From assembly GCF_024166365.1 (NCBI RefSeq), contig NC_064834.1, forward strand, positions 72,556,001 through 72,620,000: 64,000 bases of DNA, given 5' to 3'. A program made the translations under genes and the position numbers. Below the pieces are notes generated by a model that saw only the letters and a list, made by a program, of their open reading frames with translations, was not told where the DNA came from and ran no database searches. Shown piece by piece: positions 12,021-23,430 of the stretch (the stretch's first letter is position 1; the number at the start of each line of letters is the position of its first letter). This DNA is from Elephas maximus indicus. Lineage: Eukaryota > Chordata > Mammalia > Proboscidea > Elephantidae.

Positions 12021-13044
12021 GAGCCAGGGGGTGGCCTGCGATGCAGTGAATTAACTTAATATGGCCCTTCTAGCCATAGTTTTTGTAAACCCCACCAAAT
12101 GAGTTGGTGGGACTAAGCAAATGAGGTGCTTATAGCCCACCAAGGAGATTGGATAGCTTGCTAATAATGTAAATAAGGTGTGTGGCACCATGTAGGGGTG
12201 GGACCATGCAAATAAGGTGTATGGAACCCAAACAAGGGGCTTTATCAGTTTTGCCATCCCGCTAGGCTTAAAAGAGAAGCCAATCCCAGAGCAGAGAGGA
12301 ACCTGACTACCACGAAGAAGAGACGGGAGTGGAGCACGTCCTTTGGACCCAGGATCCTTGCACTGAGACCCTCCTAGATTCAGGATAGAGAGAGAGAGAG
12401 CTGGAACACCAAAGACAGCAAGACTGTGAGAACTAGCAGCAGAGAAGCAGTGGCAGTGGAACCAGGAGACCAGCAGGAGACGGTGTGGTGGGCTTACAGA
12501 GTGTGAAAGCTGAGCTCCTTCAGGCGGGAGGCTGGCTGGCAGAGTGAGGTGCCTCTGGGCACTCAACAGATCTGTACAGCGAGAGAGCTGAGTGCCTTCG
12601 GGCAGGCGGCATCCTGGTGGAGTGGGGTGCCTCCAGGCACTTATTACGATGCTAAAGAGCTTTGTAACACTTGCCCCAGCAGGACAGAGGCTGGGCCGAG
12701 AGGCTGAGGGCTAGAGAGAGGCCTGCCTGTGAGCACTGCTGAGAAGAGGCTGTCCTGATCAAACAACTGTATCCTGAGTTGTTCCCGATCCTGAATTGTA
12801 ACCTGTTACTTCCCTAACAAGCCCCATAACTGTGAGCGTGGTCTGTGAGTCCTATGGCCATTGCAACAAATGATCGAACCCAGCAGAGAAGATGGTGTCA
12901 GAATTGGTAAAAAGGTTGGAGGGTGGAGGCATGTCTGATCTCAGCCTCACGGGAGTCAGCTGTGGGCTACTGATGCTGATAATGACTCTTCCCCTTTGTG
13001 AAGTTAGAGGAGGTTCAGATGCCCCGCCACGCCATTTCACAGCC
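12021..13044 (+). mobile_element. LTR-like unit, copy 2 (LTR, primer site and leader)
   Basis: Second copy of the unit at 9121-10143, in the same orientation, with a TATA-like CTTAAAAGAG at 12267 and a run of AG repeats near 12389. Here the primer-site-like stretch TGGTGTCAGAATTGG (about 12892) is better preserved and follows AACCCAGCAGAGAAGA. The post-primer leader is again present, so this is not a simple 3' LTR. The AATAAA of copy 1 is changed to AACAAG. Confidence 0.6.
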
Positions 13045-13889
13045 ATTCGTCCCAACACTCTGGGCTTTTATGATGATTTTAAATTTGCCTTCCCAAGATC
13101 TTGATTTATATGAATTTTTAAACTTCAGTAGAAATCAGTATGCGGAAGAGCATCCATGTAAGTCTTATCTCCACTTCCGCGCTCCTAATAAGGACCAAGG
13201 TCTCCAGTAATCAGCTTCACTGTCCCCTCTGACACAAGTGCTGGTGTAACTGGGGTGCAGGGAACTTTAGTTGTAACCCAGAGGCTTCCACTCCAGCCTG
13301 ACCCGCGGTCAGGCCTCTTGGCAGTTTGTTTTGTGCTCCATGCAATCTCTGAAGAGCACCAGGGATCTTTATGGGGGGACCTAGTTCATGGTTTTGGGAT
13401 TTTGACACTTATCTTCCACTACACAAAGCTGTCTTCTTAGCACTTGGCCATGAAAAGACCATCCAAGTTATGTATACATGGACTTGTTTTCTGCTAAGTG
13501 GAGCCTTTTGGTTGGCTGTCACACTGGCCCTCTGCCTTGGGACTGGGGAGGTTTAACAGTGCCACCTCACTGAGACCTGACACCAGGGGCCCTGAAACCT
13601 GGCCTCAGCCTCCCTTCAATCCCCACTTTCTTCTGCATCCACACCTGAGCCACATGCTTCAACCAGACAGAAACACATCCTTGTCCCCAGGGCTGCCCCT
13701 CACCTGGCTGCCTCTGCAGTGGCTGCTGCTGGCCCCCACTGGGACGGCCTCCTCTTTGCCATCTCTCACCTCCGCCTCGCCTGTTTAAGTCCTGCCCCCT
13801 CCTAGCCTTTCCTTGGATGTCATGGCGCTGTTGCGCCTGCCCTTAGTGCTTGATATGGGCTGCCCTGGGGGCACTTACCACCACCGGGA

Positions 13890-14415
13890 TGATATGTGTG
13901 CACTTCCTGCTTCCTTGCTGGACTGTGTGCACTTCTAGGTTCCCTAGTAGACTCTACACACTTCCTACTTCCCTGCTGGACTGTGTGCACTTCTAGAGTC
14001 CCTCTGGACTGTGTGCGCTTCTAGAGTCCCTCTGGACTGTGTGCACTTCCAGATTCCCCGTGGACTGTGTGCACCTCTAGATTCCCTCTGGACTGTGTGC
14101 ACTTCCAGATTCCCTCTGGACTGTGTGCACTTCTAGATTCCCTCTGGACTGTGTGTACTTCTAGATTCCCTCTGGGCTGTGTGCACTTCTAGATTTCCTA
14201 CTGGACTCTGTGCACTTCCAGATCCCCTACTAGACTGTGTACTTCCTGCTTCCCTACTGGACTGTGTGCACGTCTAGACTCCCTCTGGACTGTGCGCACT
14301 TGTAGATTCCCTCTGGACTGTGTGCACTTCTGGATTCCCTCTGGACTGTGTGCACTTCTGGATTCCCTACCAGACTGTGTGCACTTTCTGCTCTCCTACT
14401 AGGACTGTCTGCTTC
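13890..14415. repeat. Minisatellite, about 18 units of 28 bp
   Basis: The unit is close to CTGGACTGTGTGCACTTCTA followed by GATTCCCT. Central units differ by one or two bases and the ends are more worn, the usual pattern of a tandem array. No spacers of unique sequence separate the units. Confidence 0.95.
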
Positions 14416-14443
14416 ATCATGTTTTCTCCTCAGCAGCCTGAAT

Positions 14444-14654
14444 ATTGTTGTTGTTGTTGCTAAGTGCCGTCAAGTTGATTTCGACTTACAGTGACCCCAT
14501 GTGACAGAGTAGAACTGCCCCACAGGGTTTCCTAGGCTGTAATCTTTATGGGAGCAGATCACCAGATCTTTTCTCCCGCAGAACGGCTGGTGGTTTGAAC
14601 TGCCCACCTTTCAGTTAGGAGCTGAGCACTTAACTATTGTGCCATCCGGTCTCC
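14444..14654 (-). repeat. AfroSINE copy, full length
   Basis: Plus strand: GTTGTTGTTGTTGCTAAGTG tail, CAGAGTAGAACTGCCCCACA, GGCTGTAATCTTTATGGGAG, the B-box region TGGTTTGAACTGCC and a head ending ATCCGGTCTCC. Its ACAACAAC-type end (read on the - strand) is the same as in the RTE at 18656. Confidence 0.92.
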
Positions 14655-15151
14655 TTACCCTGAGCATAGCAGGGGAAAGAAAGATTTGTGAGATGAATGA
14701 AATACAAGGTCAGGCGCGCGAATAGCCTAGTGTGAACTCAGTCAGGTTCACTTTTGCAACATCCAGGCGTTTCCTGGGCCTCGCCTGCGTGTGACGTCCA
14801 GGGAGATGTTTTATGTCCTTTATATCCCAGAGACAGCAGGGGACACTGAGCACAAGCTGTGGCCACGGCCCGTTAGATGGCACCTGTGGTCTCCTCCTGG
14901 TTCATGCCCCTTGAGGATTGATAAGGAACTTCTAAACGTCCGGAACGCACGTAGAAACCAACCTGGGCTTACCATTGTCGTAAGAATCCAAGGGTTTTAG
15001 GGGGTGCGTGTGTATGGTTTTATCTTCGGGAACCAAAGGGATTTTTTTTTTTTTATCTTAGAGAATATTAAAACCCTAATGGTCCTTTTTGAGCTGATAG
15101 TTGCCTCATTCAGCGGTAGCATCTATTTGTTCATCTTTAACGTTTTACTAA

Positions 15152-15686
15152 GGAGCCCTGGTGGTGCAACAGTTAAATGCTCAGCTGCTAACTGAAAGGT
15201 TAGAGGTTAAAGGCCAGACCGACGTCTGACAGAGACTGGAGAGACCCTGCCCGTGTGGCCCCCACACAGTGTTCTAGCTTAGTACTGAAGTCACTCCTGA
15301 GGTTCACCTTCACCCGCAGATTAGACAGACCCATAAAATAAACAATAAAAACGTGGGTCAACCAAGTATAGGAGACCAAATGGGCACACCAGCCCAGGGG
15401 CAAAGACGAGAAGGTAGGAGAGGACAGGAAAGCTGGACAAATGGAAATGGGGAACCCGAGGTTGAGAAGGGGAGGTATTGGTATGTCGCGGGGTAGGCAA
15501 CCAATGCCACAAAACAATGTGTGTATTAATTGTTTAATGAGAAACTAATTTGTCCTGTAAACCTTTATCTAAAGCACAATAAAAAAAAACAAACAGGTTA
15601 GAGGTTCAAACACACCCAGCAGCTCCATAGGAGAAAGACGTGGCAGTCCACTTCTATAAAGATTACAGCCAAGAAAACCTATGGGA
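15152..15686 (+). repeat. AfroSINE split by a later insertion
   Basis: The head (15152-15208, GGAGCCCTGGTGGTGCAAC...) stops at AGGTTAGAGGTT and resumes with the same 12 bases at 15595, continuing through CAGCAGCTCCATAGGAGAAA and GTGGCAGTCCACTTC. The 386 bp between is a separate insertion. Confidence 0.9.
15209..15594 (+). mobile_element. 5'-truncated L1-like 3' end inserted in a SINE
   Basis: Flanked by a 12 bp target site duplication, AGGTTAGAGGTT (15197-15208 and 15595-15606), and ending CACAATAAAAAAAAAC, the marks of L1-type retroposition. Its last 50 bases (TGTAAACCTTTATCTAAAGC then AATAAA) resemble the 3' end of the L1 at 58132, TGTAAACGTTCACTTGAAGC then AATAAA, so it is probably an L1 3' UTR of another subfamily. 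Confidence 0.75.
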
Positions 15687-16174
15687 CTGGAGCCCTACAC
15701 ACCACAGCCAGAAGGTGGACACAACCTAAATGCCCGTGAGCAGGTGAACGGATAAACAAAACGCGGTACAAACATACAACGGAAGAGTGTTGATCCAGTA
15801 GTGGCCATGAAGTCTCGGTACATGCTACAGTACGGATGGAGCTTGAAGACATTATGCTGAACCAAATAAGCTAATCACAAAAGGACAAATACTATATGCC
15901 CTCACTTGTATAAAAAGACAAGAAAAGACAGATGTATAGAGACAAAAGGTTATTAGCAGTTACCAGACAGAGGTGGAGGGAGGCAGGAAGGGGATTTTAT
16001 TTCTTATGGAGCACTGAGTTTTGGTTTATGGTGATGAAAATCACATTGATTAAGGGTAGGGTTAAACAGCCGGTTATTTTAAGTGCTGTCAATAAGTTGT
16101 ATACCTGTAAAAAGTTAAATTGGCAAAAGTGCGATAGACATATTTACAACAACAACAATAACAAAAAAAAAAAG
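15687..16174 (+). repeat. Old L1 (L1M-type) 3' end
   Basis: Phrases GGACACAACCTAAATGCCCG, CAGGTGAACGGATAAACAAA, and CACAAAAGGACAAATACTATAT are typical of the 3' end of older mammalian L1s. It closes with an A-rich tail at 16147-16173. Confidence 0.8.
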
Positions 16175-16175
16175 A

Positions 16176-16985
16176 GTACCTGTTGAGGCTGTTTATGTAC
16201 AGCCAAATACCTCATGGAATTTGGCTCCTGGTTTGGAGGTTTAGGGTCATGGTTTCAAGGGACATCCCAGTTAATTGGCCTAATAATGTGTTTAGTGCTT
16301 CTGCTCTGCCTCCTAGTTCGCCATGTAGCGCCTGGGGTCTCAAAAGCTTGCAAGTAGCCATCCAAGGCACAACAGTTGGTCTCTGTTTGTCTGGAGCAGC
16401 AGAGAAAGGAAGAGTCAGGAATAGAAGGAGGATATGGAATGTGTGGCTAATTGCCTCCATGAACAACTGCCTCCTTTACCATGAGACCAGAAGAAATGGA
16501 TGGTATTTGGCTACCATTATTGAACATTTGGATCAAAGATTCTACGGAAGAAGTCTGATCAAAATGGGAAAAAGGCAGAACAGAATTTCAAATTCTCGCA
16601 GACTCCAGGCTGTCTGGAGCCACAGAGGCTGAACAAACCCCTGAAACTGCTCCTCTGAGATAATCTTTAAACCTTAAACCGAAAGTATCCCCTGAAATCT
16701 TAAAATGAAACAATAGTTTAGCTTAATTAGTAAAAAATGTCTGCCTTGAGCATTATGCTCTTTTAAGAACTATCTGTATGGGATCAAAGTGACAACAGCA
16801 ACTCAAAAGACTAGATAGGAACCTCAGGGGACAGTGAGTTTATGTTAATGAGAGAGGAACAACTCAGAAAAGGAGGAGGAGAACCTGAAGAATGTAATCA
16901 GTGTCACTGAATCGTACATGTAGAAATTGGGGTATGTTTTACTGTGTATCTTCTCAATAACAACAATAAAATAAATAAGATTTAA
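16176..16985 (+). repeat. L1 3' UTR remnant of the afrotherian type
   Basis: 16325-16398 aligns without gaps, at about three bases in four, with 58751-58824 read on the - strand, which lies in the 3' UTR of the young L1. Shared phrases include CTGGGGTCT, AGCCATC, TTGGTCTC and CTGGAGCA. The piece ends in CAATAACAACAATAAAATAA. Confidence 0.7.
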
Positions 16986-17002
16986 GAACAACAACAATAA
17001 AA

Positions 17003-17081
17003 ACTCCTGTGGGGCAGTTCTGCTCTGTCACATGAGTTCACTATGAGTTGGAATCCACCAAATGGCACCCAACAACAACAA
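17003..17081 (+). repeat. AfroSINE 3' fragment
   Basis: TGTGGGGCAGTTCTGCTCTG then TCACTATGAGTTGGAATCC and an ACAACAACAA end. Only the body and tail remain. Confidence 0.85.
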
Positions 17082-17619
17082 GGTACTAAAACAAGTGATT
17101 CACTAGTTCTCTGTCATATGTGGCAGTTGTTCGTTTTCTGCAAAATCCAACCAACTGGTAAATATATACGTTTGGAATAAAGCTCTTTTAAGCCTGCCTC
17201 CTTAGAAAGTGGTTGTGACAATTTAGGAAGTCACTACCATAATTACAGCTGGCAGGTCATTATCCATGTGGATACAGAAGAGTTGCAGTTTTACAAGGTG
17301 CTCCTCCACCCCCCTGATACGCTCTGGTTCCCTCCAGCCCCCCGGGGGAAGCTGGATGCAGAGCCCTCTTAGCAGATCATCCTTCCTGTTAACCTTGGTG
17401 AGGTCAAGTCCAGCAGCCCCAGGCAGATACGCGGGTGCGTTGATGTCATCGTTGGAGTGGAACTGGCCAGGGCCAAAGCTGTGATCGGAGATTTTCTTAC
17501 ACTGAAGTCACAAACCACAGAAAAATGAAACGTTGGGCTGGAAATAACAATTACCATATGGACACTTATTTACTATGATGTTCACTCTGTAGATAACAGT
17601 AAGGCAGGAGCTGTCATTC

Positions 17620-17855
17620 GTGGGACACTGAGTTTGAGCTAGGTGCTGTGCACAGTGTCTTCCATACATTATTTCATTCCATCCTCCCAGCTCTGCAGAG
17701 AAGGATCCCTCCAATTCCCCATGTTAAGATGGAAGAAGCAGGCTTTGAGTGGTTAAGTGACTTGCACAGTGTCGCGTGGCTAATCCATGAAAATCTGGTT
17801 GGCCTAACTCTAACAGCCATCCTTCTGCCCACACATGGACATCAGACAGGCTTCC
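17620..17855 (+). repeat. MIR fragment
   Basis: AGGTGCTGTGCACAGTGTCT, CATTATTTCATTCCATCCTC, and GTGGTTAAGTGACTTGCACA follow the order of the MIR core and 3' part. Confidence 0.7.
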
Positions 17856-18677
17856 TTTCCTCATCTGTAAAATGAGACTGTTGAATCCACTCAGCGCTTC
17901 CCTCCCTGGGCCCTCCAGAACAGTGATGAAGAGCCTCAAGTTGTCTTTAATATTTCCAAAAGCCTAAGTAGAACTACAGAGGAAGATGCCCGGGTAATTA
18001 AAATACCACGTTTGGGCTGTAATTATATCAACTTACTGTGGTAGCATGGATCACCTCCCACTGATTAAGAACTCTGATGGATGATTGTAAATATTTTTCT
18101 TTGAATGATGGCTTAGTAAATGCCCTTTGTGGCACAGTCTTTTGAAACACCGTGCCGTGGGAGAACATGTAATCCATGAGGCCCCTGGGGATGAACAGAT
18201 TAGGAACCACTGGGCTCCCCAGCCTCTGAGCCCTCCCAGCTCTGCTCCAAGAGACTCAGGGAGAGAAGAGTTTTTAGTTTGCACGTCTGGATTGTCCCTT
18301 GATGGTCAGCCAGGGTTCCTGTTTTACTTAACACACAGCTACACCACACCCTTCTTCCTGCGTCGGACAGAGGGGTGGTGTCCTTCTCGAACTCATTGGC
18401 TCTTTGATGATGGACTCCATCGCTGTCACACTTCAGCCCTTGAGAGGGAAGATGGTGAGGAAGTTGGGAGCTGCCTCATCTCCTACCAGAGGGCTGTGCT
18501 CCCCACTCTTCTCTCCCTCATCACATATGTTAGGAGTTACGGAAATACTAGCAATGAGCAATAATATATCTCATCACAATCCCTTACTTTTGTATTACAC
18601 ACTGCAGGGCTTTTATTATACATTATTTCAGTTAATTTTTTATTGTGATGTTCTTGTTGTTGTTAGGTGCTGTCGAG

Positions 18678-19420
18678 TCAGTTCCAACTCATAGCGACCC
18701 TATGCACAACAGAACAAAACACTGCCCAGTCCTGAGCCATCCTTAAAATCCTTGCTATGCTTGAGCTCATTGTTGCAGCCACTGTGTCAGGACACCTCGT
18801 TGAGGGTCTTCCTCTTTTCCTCTGACCCTGTGCTCTGCCAAGCATGATGTCCTTCTCCAGGGACTGATCCCTCCTGACAACACGTCCCAAGTATGTAAGA
18901 TGCAGTCTCGCCATACTTGCTTCTAAGGAGCGTCCTGGTTGTACTTCTTCTAAGACAGATTTGTTGATTCTTTTGGCAGTCCATGGTATATTCAATATTC
19001 TTTGCCAACACCACCATTCAAAGGCGTCAGTTCTTCTTCAGTCTTCCTTGTTCATTGTCCAGCTTTCACATGCGTATGGTGGGATTGAAAATACCATGGC
19101 TTGGGTCAGGCGCACCTTAGTCTTGAAGGTGACATCTTCGCTCTTCAACACTTTAAAGAGGTCCTTTGCAGCAGATTTGCCCAATGCAATGCGTCTTTTG
19201 ATTTCTTGACTGCTGCTTCCATGGCTGTTGATTGTGGATCCAAGTAAAATGAAATCCTTGACAACTTCAGTCTTTTCTCCACTTATCATGATGTTGCTCA
19301 TTGGTCCAGTTGTGAGGATTTTTGTTTTCTTTATGTTGAGGTACAATCCATACTGAAGGCTGTGATCTTTGATGTTCATTAGTGAGTGCTTCAAACCCTC
19401 TTCACTTTCAGCAAGCAAGG
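18678..19420 (-). pseudogene. RTE ORF, C-terminal reverse transcriptase part (two broken frames)
   Basis: Frames 19418-19038 and 18995-18678 encode the end of the RT (KTKILTTGPMSN..., VKDFILLGSTINSHGSS) and the region after it (LTYLGRVVRRDQSLEKDIML, RKRGRPSTRCPD). In the intact family these are one protein; here a frame change and stops separate them. Confidence 0.85.
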
Positions 19421-20504
19421 TTGTGTCATCTGCATAACGGAAGTTGTTAATGAGTCTTCCTCCAGTCCCAATGCCCCGTTCTTCATATAGTCCAGCTTCT
19501 CGTATTATTTGCTCAGCATACAGATTGAATAGCTATGGTGAAAGAATACAACCCTGACTCACACCTTTCCTGACTTTAAACCAATCAATATCCCCTTTTC
19601 TGTCCGAACAACTGCCTCTTGATCTATGTAAAGGTTCCCCGTGAGCACAATTAAATGTTCTGGAATTCCCATTCTTCGCAATGTTATCCATAATTTGTTA
19701 TGATCCACACAGTCGAATGCCTTTGCATAGTCAATAAAACACAGGTAAACATCCTTCTGGTATTCTCTGCTTTCAGCCAGGATCCATCTGACATCAGCAA
19801 TGATATTCTTGGTTCCACGTCCTCTTCTGAATCCGGCCTGAATTTCTGGCAGTTCCCTGTCGATATACTGCTACAGCCGTTTTTGAATGATCTTCAGCAA
19901 AATTTTGCTTGTGTGTGATATTAATGATATTGTTCTATAATTTCCACATTTGGTTGGATCACCTTTCTTGGGAATAGGCATAAATATGGATCTCTTCTAG
20001 TCAGTTGGCCAGGAAGCTGGCTTCCATATTTCTTGGCATAGACCAGTGAGCACCTCCAGTGTGCCATCAGTTTGTTGAAACATCTCAATTGATAGTCCAT
20101 CAATTCCTGGAGGCTTGTTTTTCGCCAGTGCCTTCAGAGCAGCTTAGACTTCTTCCTTCAGTACCATCGGTTCCTGATCATATGCCACCTCTTGAAATAG
20201 TTGAACATCGACTAATTCTTTTTGGTATAATGACTCCGTGTATTCCTTCCACCTTCTTTTGATGCTTCCTGCATCATTTAATATTTTCCCCATAGAATCC
20301 TTCACTATTCCAACTCCAGGTTTGAATTTTTTCTTCAGTTCTTTCAGCTTGAGAAACGCCAAGCATGTTCTTCCCTTTTGGTTTTCCATCTCCAGCTCTT
20401 TGCACATGTCGTTATAATACTTTGTCTTCCCAAGATGCCCTTTGAAATCTTCTGTTCAGTTCTTTTACTTCATCAATTCTTCCTTTTGCTTTAGCTGCTC
20501 CATG
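19421..20504 (-). pseudogene. RTE ORF, reverse transcriptase core, broken
   Basis: Contains the YADDTTLLA active-site text (codons 19436-19410) and shorter frames, including 20407-20144 (AFLKLKELKKKFKPGVGIVK, GKILNDAGSIKRRWKEYTES), typical of the linker just before RT. Several in-frame stops and shifts; no functional product. Confidence 0.8.
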
Positions 20505-21449
20505 TTAGAGAGCAAGTTTCAGAGTCTCCTCTGACATCCATCTTGGTCTTTTCTTTCTTTCCTGTTTTTTCAATGACCTCTTGCTTTCTTCATGGATGAT
20601 GTCCTTGATGTCATTCCACAACTCGTCTGGTCTTCTGTCACTAGTGTTCATTGCACCAAATATGTTCTTCAGATGGTCTCTAAATTCAGGTGGGATGTAC
20701 TCAAGGTCATATTTTGGCTCTTGTGGACTTGCTCTGATTTTCTTCAGTTTCAGCTTAAACTTGCATATGAACAATTGATGGTCTCTTCCACAGTCGGCCC
20801 CTGGCCTTGTTCTGACTGATGATATCAAGCTTCTCCATCGTCTCTTTCCACAGATATAGTCAATTTGATTTCTGTGTGTTCCATCTGGCGAGGTCCATGT
20901 GTATAGTCGCTGTTTATGTTGGTGAAAGAAGGTATTTGCAAAGAAGAAATAGTTGGTCTTGCAAAATTCTATCATTCGATCTCCAGCATTGTTTCTATCA
21001 CCAAGGCCATATTTTCCAACTACCGACCCTTCTTCTTTGTTTCCAAGTTTTGCATTCCAATCACCAGTAATTATCAATGCATCTTGATTACAAGTTCGAT
21101 CAATTTCAGACTGCAGCAGCTGATAAAAATCTTCTGTTTCTTCATCTTTGGCCCTAGTAGTTGGTGCTTAAATTTGAATATTAGTCGTATTAACTGGTCT
21201 TCCTTGTAGGCGTATGGATATTATCCTATCACTGACACCGTTGTACTTCAGGATAGATCTTGAAATGTTCTTTTTGACAATGAATGCAACACCATTCCTC
21301 TTCAAGTTGTCATTCCCAGCATAGTAGACTGTATGATTGTCCGATTCAAAATGGCCAATACCAGTCCATTTCAGCTCACTAATGCCTAGGATATTGATGT
21401 TTATGCATTCCATTTCATTTTTGACGATTTCCAATTTTCCTAGATTCAT
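20505..21449 (-). pseudogene. RTE ORF, endonuclease domain, interrupted
   Basis: Two frames, 21449-21168 (starting MNLGKLEIVKNEMECIN) and 21077-20505 (IITGDWNAKLGNKEEGSV, RNQIDYICGKRRW), make up the apurinic-type endonuclease and following linker. The first stops at a TAA where the family has a Tyr codon before APT; the second stops at LKLAL. Confidence 0.85.
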
Positions 21450-21865
21450 ACTTCGTACATTCTACATTCTGATTATTAATGGATGTTTGCAGCTGTTTCT
21501 TCTCATTTTGAGTCGTGCCACATCAGCAAATGAAGGTCCCGAAAACTTTACTCCAGCCACATCATTAAGGTCGACTCTACTTTGAGGAGGCAGCTCTTCC
21601 CCAGTCATCTTTTGAGTGCCTTCCAACCTGGGGGGCTCACCTTCCAGCACTATATCAGACAATGTTCTGCTGCTATTCATAAGGTTTTCACTGGCTAATG
21701 CTTTTCAGAAGTAGACTGATGGGTTCTTCTTCGTAGTCTGTCTTAGTCTGGAAGCTCAGCTGAAACCTGTCCTCCATGGGTGACCCTGCTGGTATCTGAA
21801 TACCGGTGGCATAGCTTCCAGCATCACAGCAACACACAAGCCCCCACAGTACGACAAACTGACAG

Positions 21866-22085
21866 ACACGTGGGGGTTTATTGTGCTAGAATATATATAA
21901 CATAAAATTTGCCATTTGACCCTTTTTAAGTGTACACTTAGTGACATTAATTACATTCACCAGGTTGTACAACCATCATTGTTGTCCGTTTCCAAAACTT
22001 TTCTTCACCCTGAAACGGAAACTCAGCACCCCTCAAACAATAACTTACTCCCTCCCATCCTCCCAGCCCGTTATTTTATCCTGCA
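21866..22085 (-). repeat. Old L1-type fragment
   Basis: The text TTTAAGTGTACACTTAGTGAC, ACATTCACCAGGTTGTACAACCATCA and TGAAACGGAAACTCAGCACC resembles a widespread old mammalian L1 3' region. Subfamily and orientation are not certain. Confidence 0.5.
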
Positions 22086-22593
22086 AATGCAGGCACTTTT
22101 AGCTTCGCTTTCTAGATCAGCAAATAGGTGCGGAGAATTTGCGTGAGCTGGCCCCCCTGATCCTGGGACTGCAGTCTGTCTGACCTCCTGCTTCCCCAGC
22201 CTTCTGCCCAGGGGTCTTTCTGGACCACCAGCACAGCGCTAGCAACTAGAGTTCAGTGGAAACAGCAGTCGCACCGTCTCGCTGTGCAATGCCCTGGTAT
22301 GAAATAATTACCAAAAAGCAGCCTGCCCTTGGAAGTGACAGGACTCATGACAAATATCTTTGACCCTCTTGAGCTGGAAGCACCCTCATCCTTTCTCGAG
22401 CAGCCTTCCCGTTTGGATGTGAAGACAGCAGGCTGCTTGGCACAATTGGCCTTATCCTCTGCTAATTCTGAGAATGGGCTGAACGTGAATGGGGCTTCAC
22501 TGCCATTGAGGCTTAGAACATAAAGCAGACGAGCAAGATTTGAAAACCATGTTCTATAAGATGTTTCCTCAGAGTAGAAGTTATCCTGATGAT

Positions 22594-22646
22594 GTTGCTG
22601 TTGTTGGATGCCATCAATTCTGAAACATAGCAACCCTGTAAGACAG
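22594..22646 (-). repeat. AfroSINE/RTE tail fragment
   Basis: GTTGCTGTTGTTGGATGCCA then TCAATTCTGAAACATAGCAA and CCCTGTAAGACAG: a worn tail of the SINE/RTE family. Confidence 0.65.
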
Positions 22647-23329
22647 AAGGAAATCACCTGGAAATCACCTTGGCCCTCACCGTCCCCTGCCTACTTCTCA
22701 TTTTTAAGAGGAGGAGGATATTAAGTCTTCATAAACAAATACTTCTGTGTCTTAAGTTGAGGCAAACCCTGGGCACAGTTTATGTGACAGTTACAGACCC
22801 CCTTTCTGAACTCCATCCCGGTGGGGTGGTTTGTGATCCGGTGGTCTTTGCTCTCTCCCAGCGACACACGATCACGGTGTTGGCATTCAGGAAGCATGAA
22901 GTCTTCTCGGCTGTTAGTGCCCGAACCCATCTTTGTTCCTATGAGCAGGCCATGCCTACAAGAAGCATGTGCTTGCTTTACAGCAGAGATTTGGAGACCC
23001 CTGAAAATGTGTCCACGTGTTCCAGTGCTTGAGTTTATTTGGCCATAACCACACACCCCTAGCAGGTTTTGGGAAAGTCTTCCAGAAAATAGTTCATTTT
23101 AAAGCTCGTATTAAAGAATCATGTTTTAAATGATGCTTTCAACAATATGCACAAGGAGAGGGGTTTTAACAGAACTGCTATTTATACTTATTTTTGTATA
23201 GAAAATAAACGCATCAGGCTTCGTGGATTGCCGCAGATACCCTTGCACAGCTGGCTTCTTAGCAGGTCACATATCACATCTTGGTTCTCTTTTTAAGAAC
23301 CATCTTATAGTAGCTACAGATGGTGGCCC

Positions 23330-23430
23330 TGGAGAGGACAGAGTCCACTTTGGTCTTGTTTACTACCATGTCCTCTGTGCCCAGTGCAGTGCTAGACACA
23401 TAGAGGATGCTCAGAAACCATTTACTGGAA
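23330..23430 (+). repeat. L2-like 3' end fragment
   Basis: TTGTTTACTACCATGTCCTC, then GTGCCCAGTGCAGTGCTAGA and CACATAGAGGATGCTCAGAAA resemble the last 100 bases of L2. Confidence 0.5.

Larger units (their letters stand above)
18656..21865 (-). mobile_element. RTE LINE (BovB-like, afrotherian), nearly full length, inactive
   Basis: Read on the - strand: 5' end near 21865, an AP-type endonuclease (21449-20505), reverse transcriptase with a YADD box (19425-19436), a C-terminal domain (to about 18680) and a tail, TCGACAGCACCTAACAACAA, at 18657-18676. Endonuclease text such as ILGISELKWTGIGHFESD and IITGDWNAKLGN is typical of RTE elements. The frame is broken by stops and shifts. The tail is shared with the AfroSINE copies of the window, which fits SINE mobilisation by this LINE. 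Confidence 0.9.

Noticed and set aside
13890..14415. Possible CRISPR array
   Set aside because: The units are directly adjacent without unique spacers, and the host is a mammal; it is a minisatellite.
22253..22657. 134-codon frame on the - strand
   Set aside because: Crosses a SINE tail fragment and unique intron; no recognisable protein.
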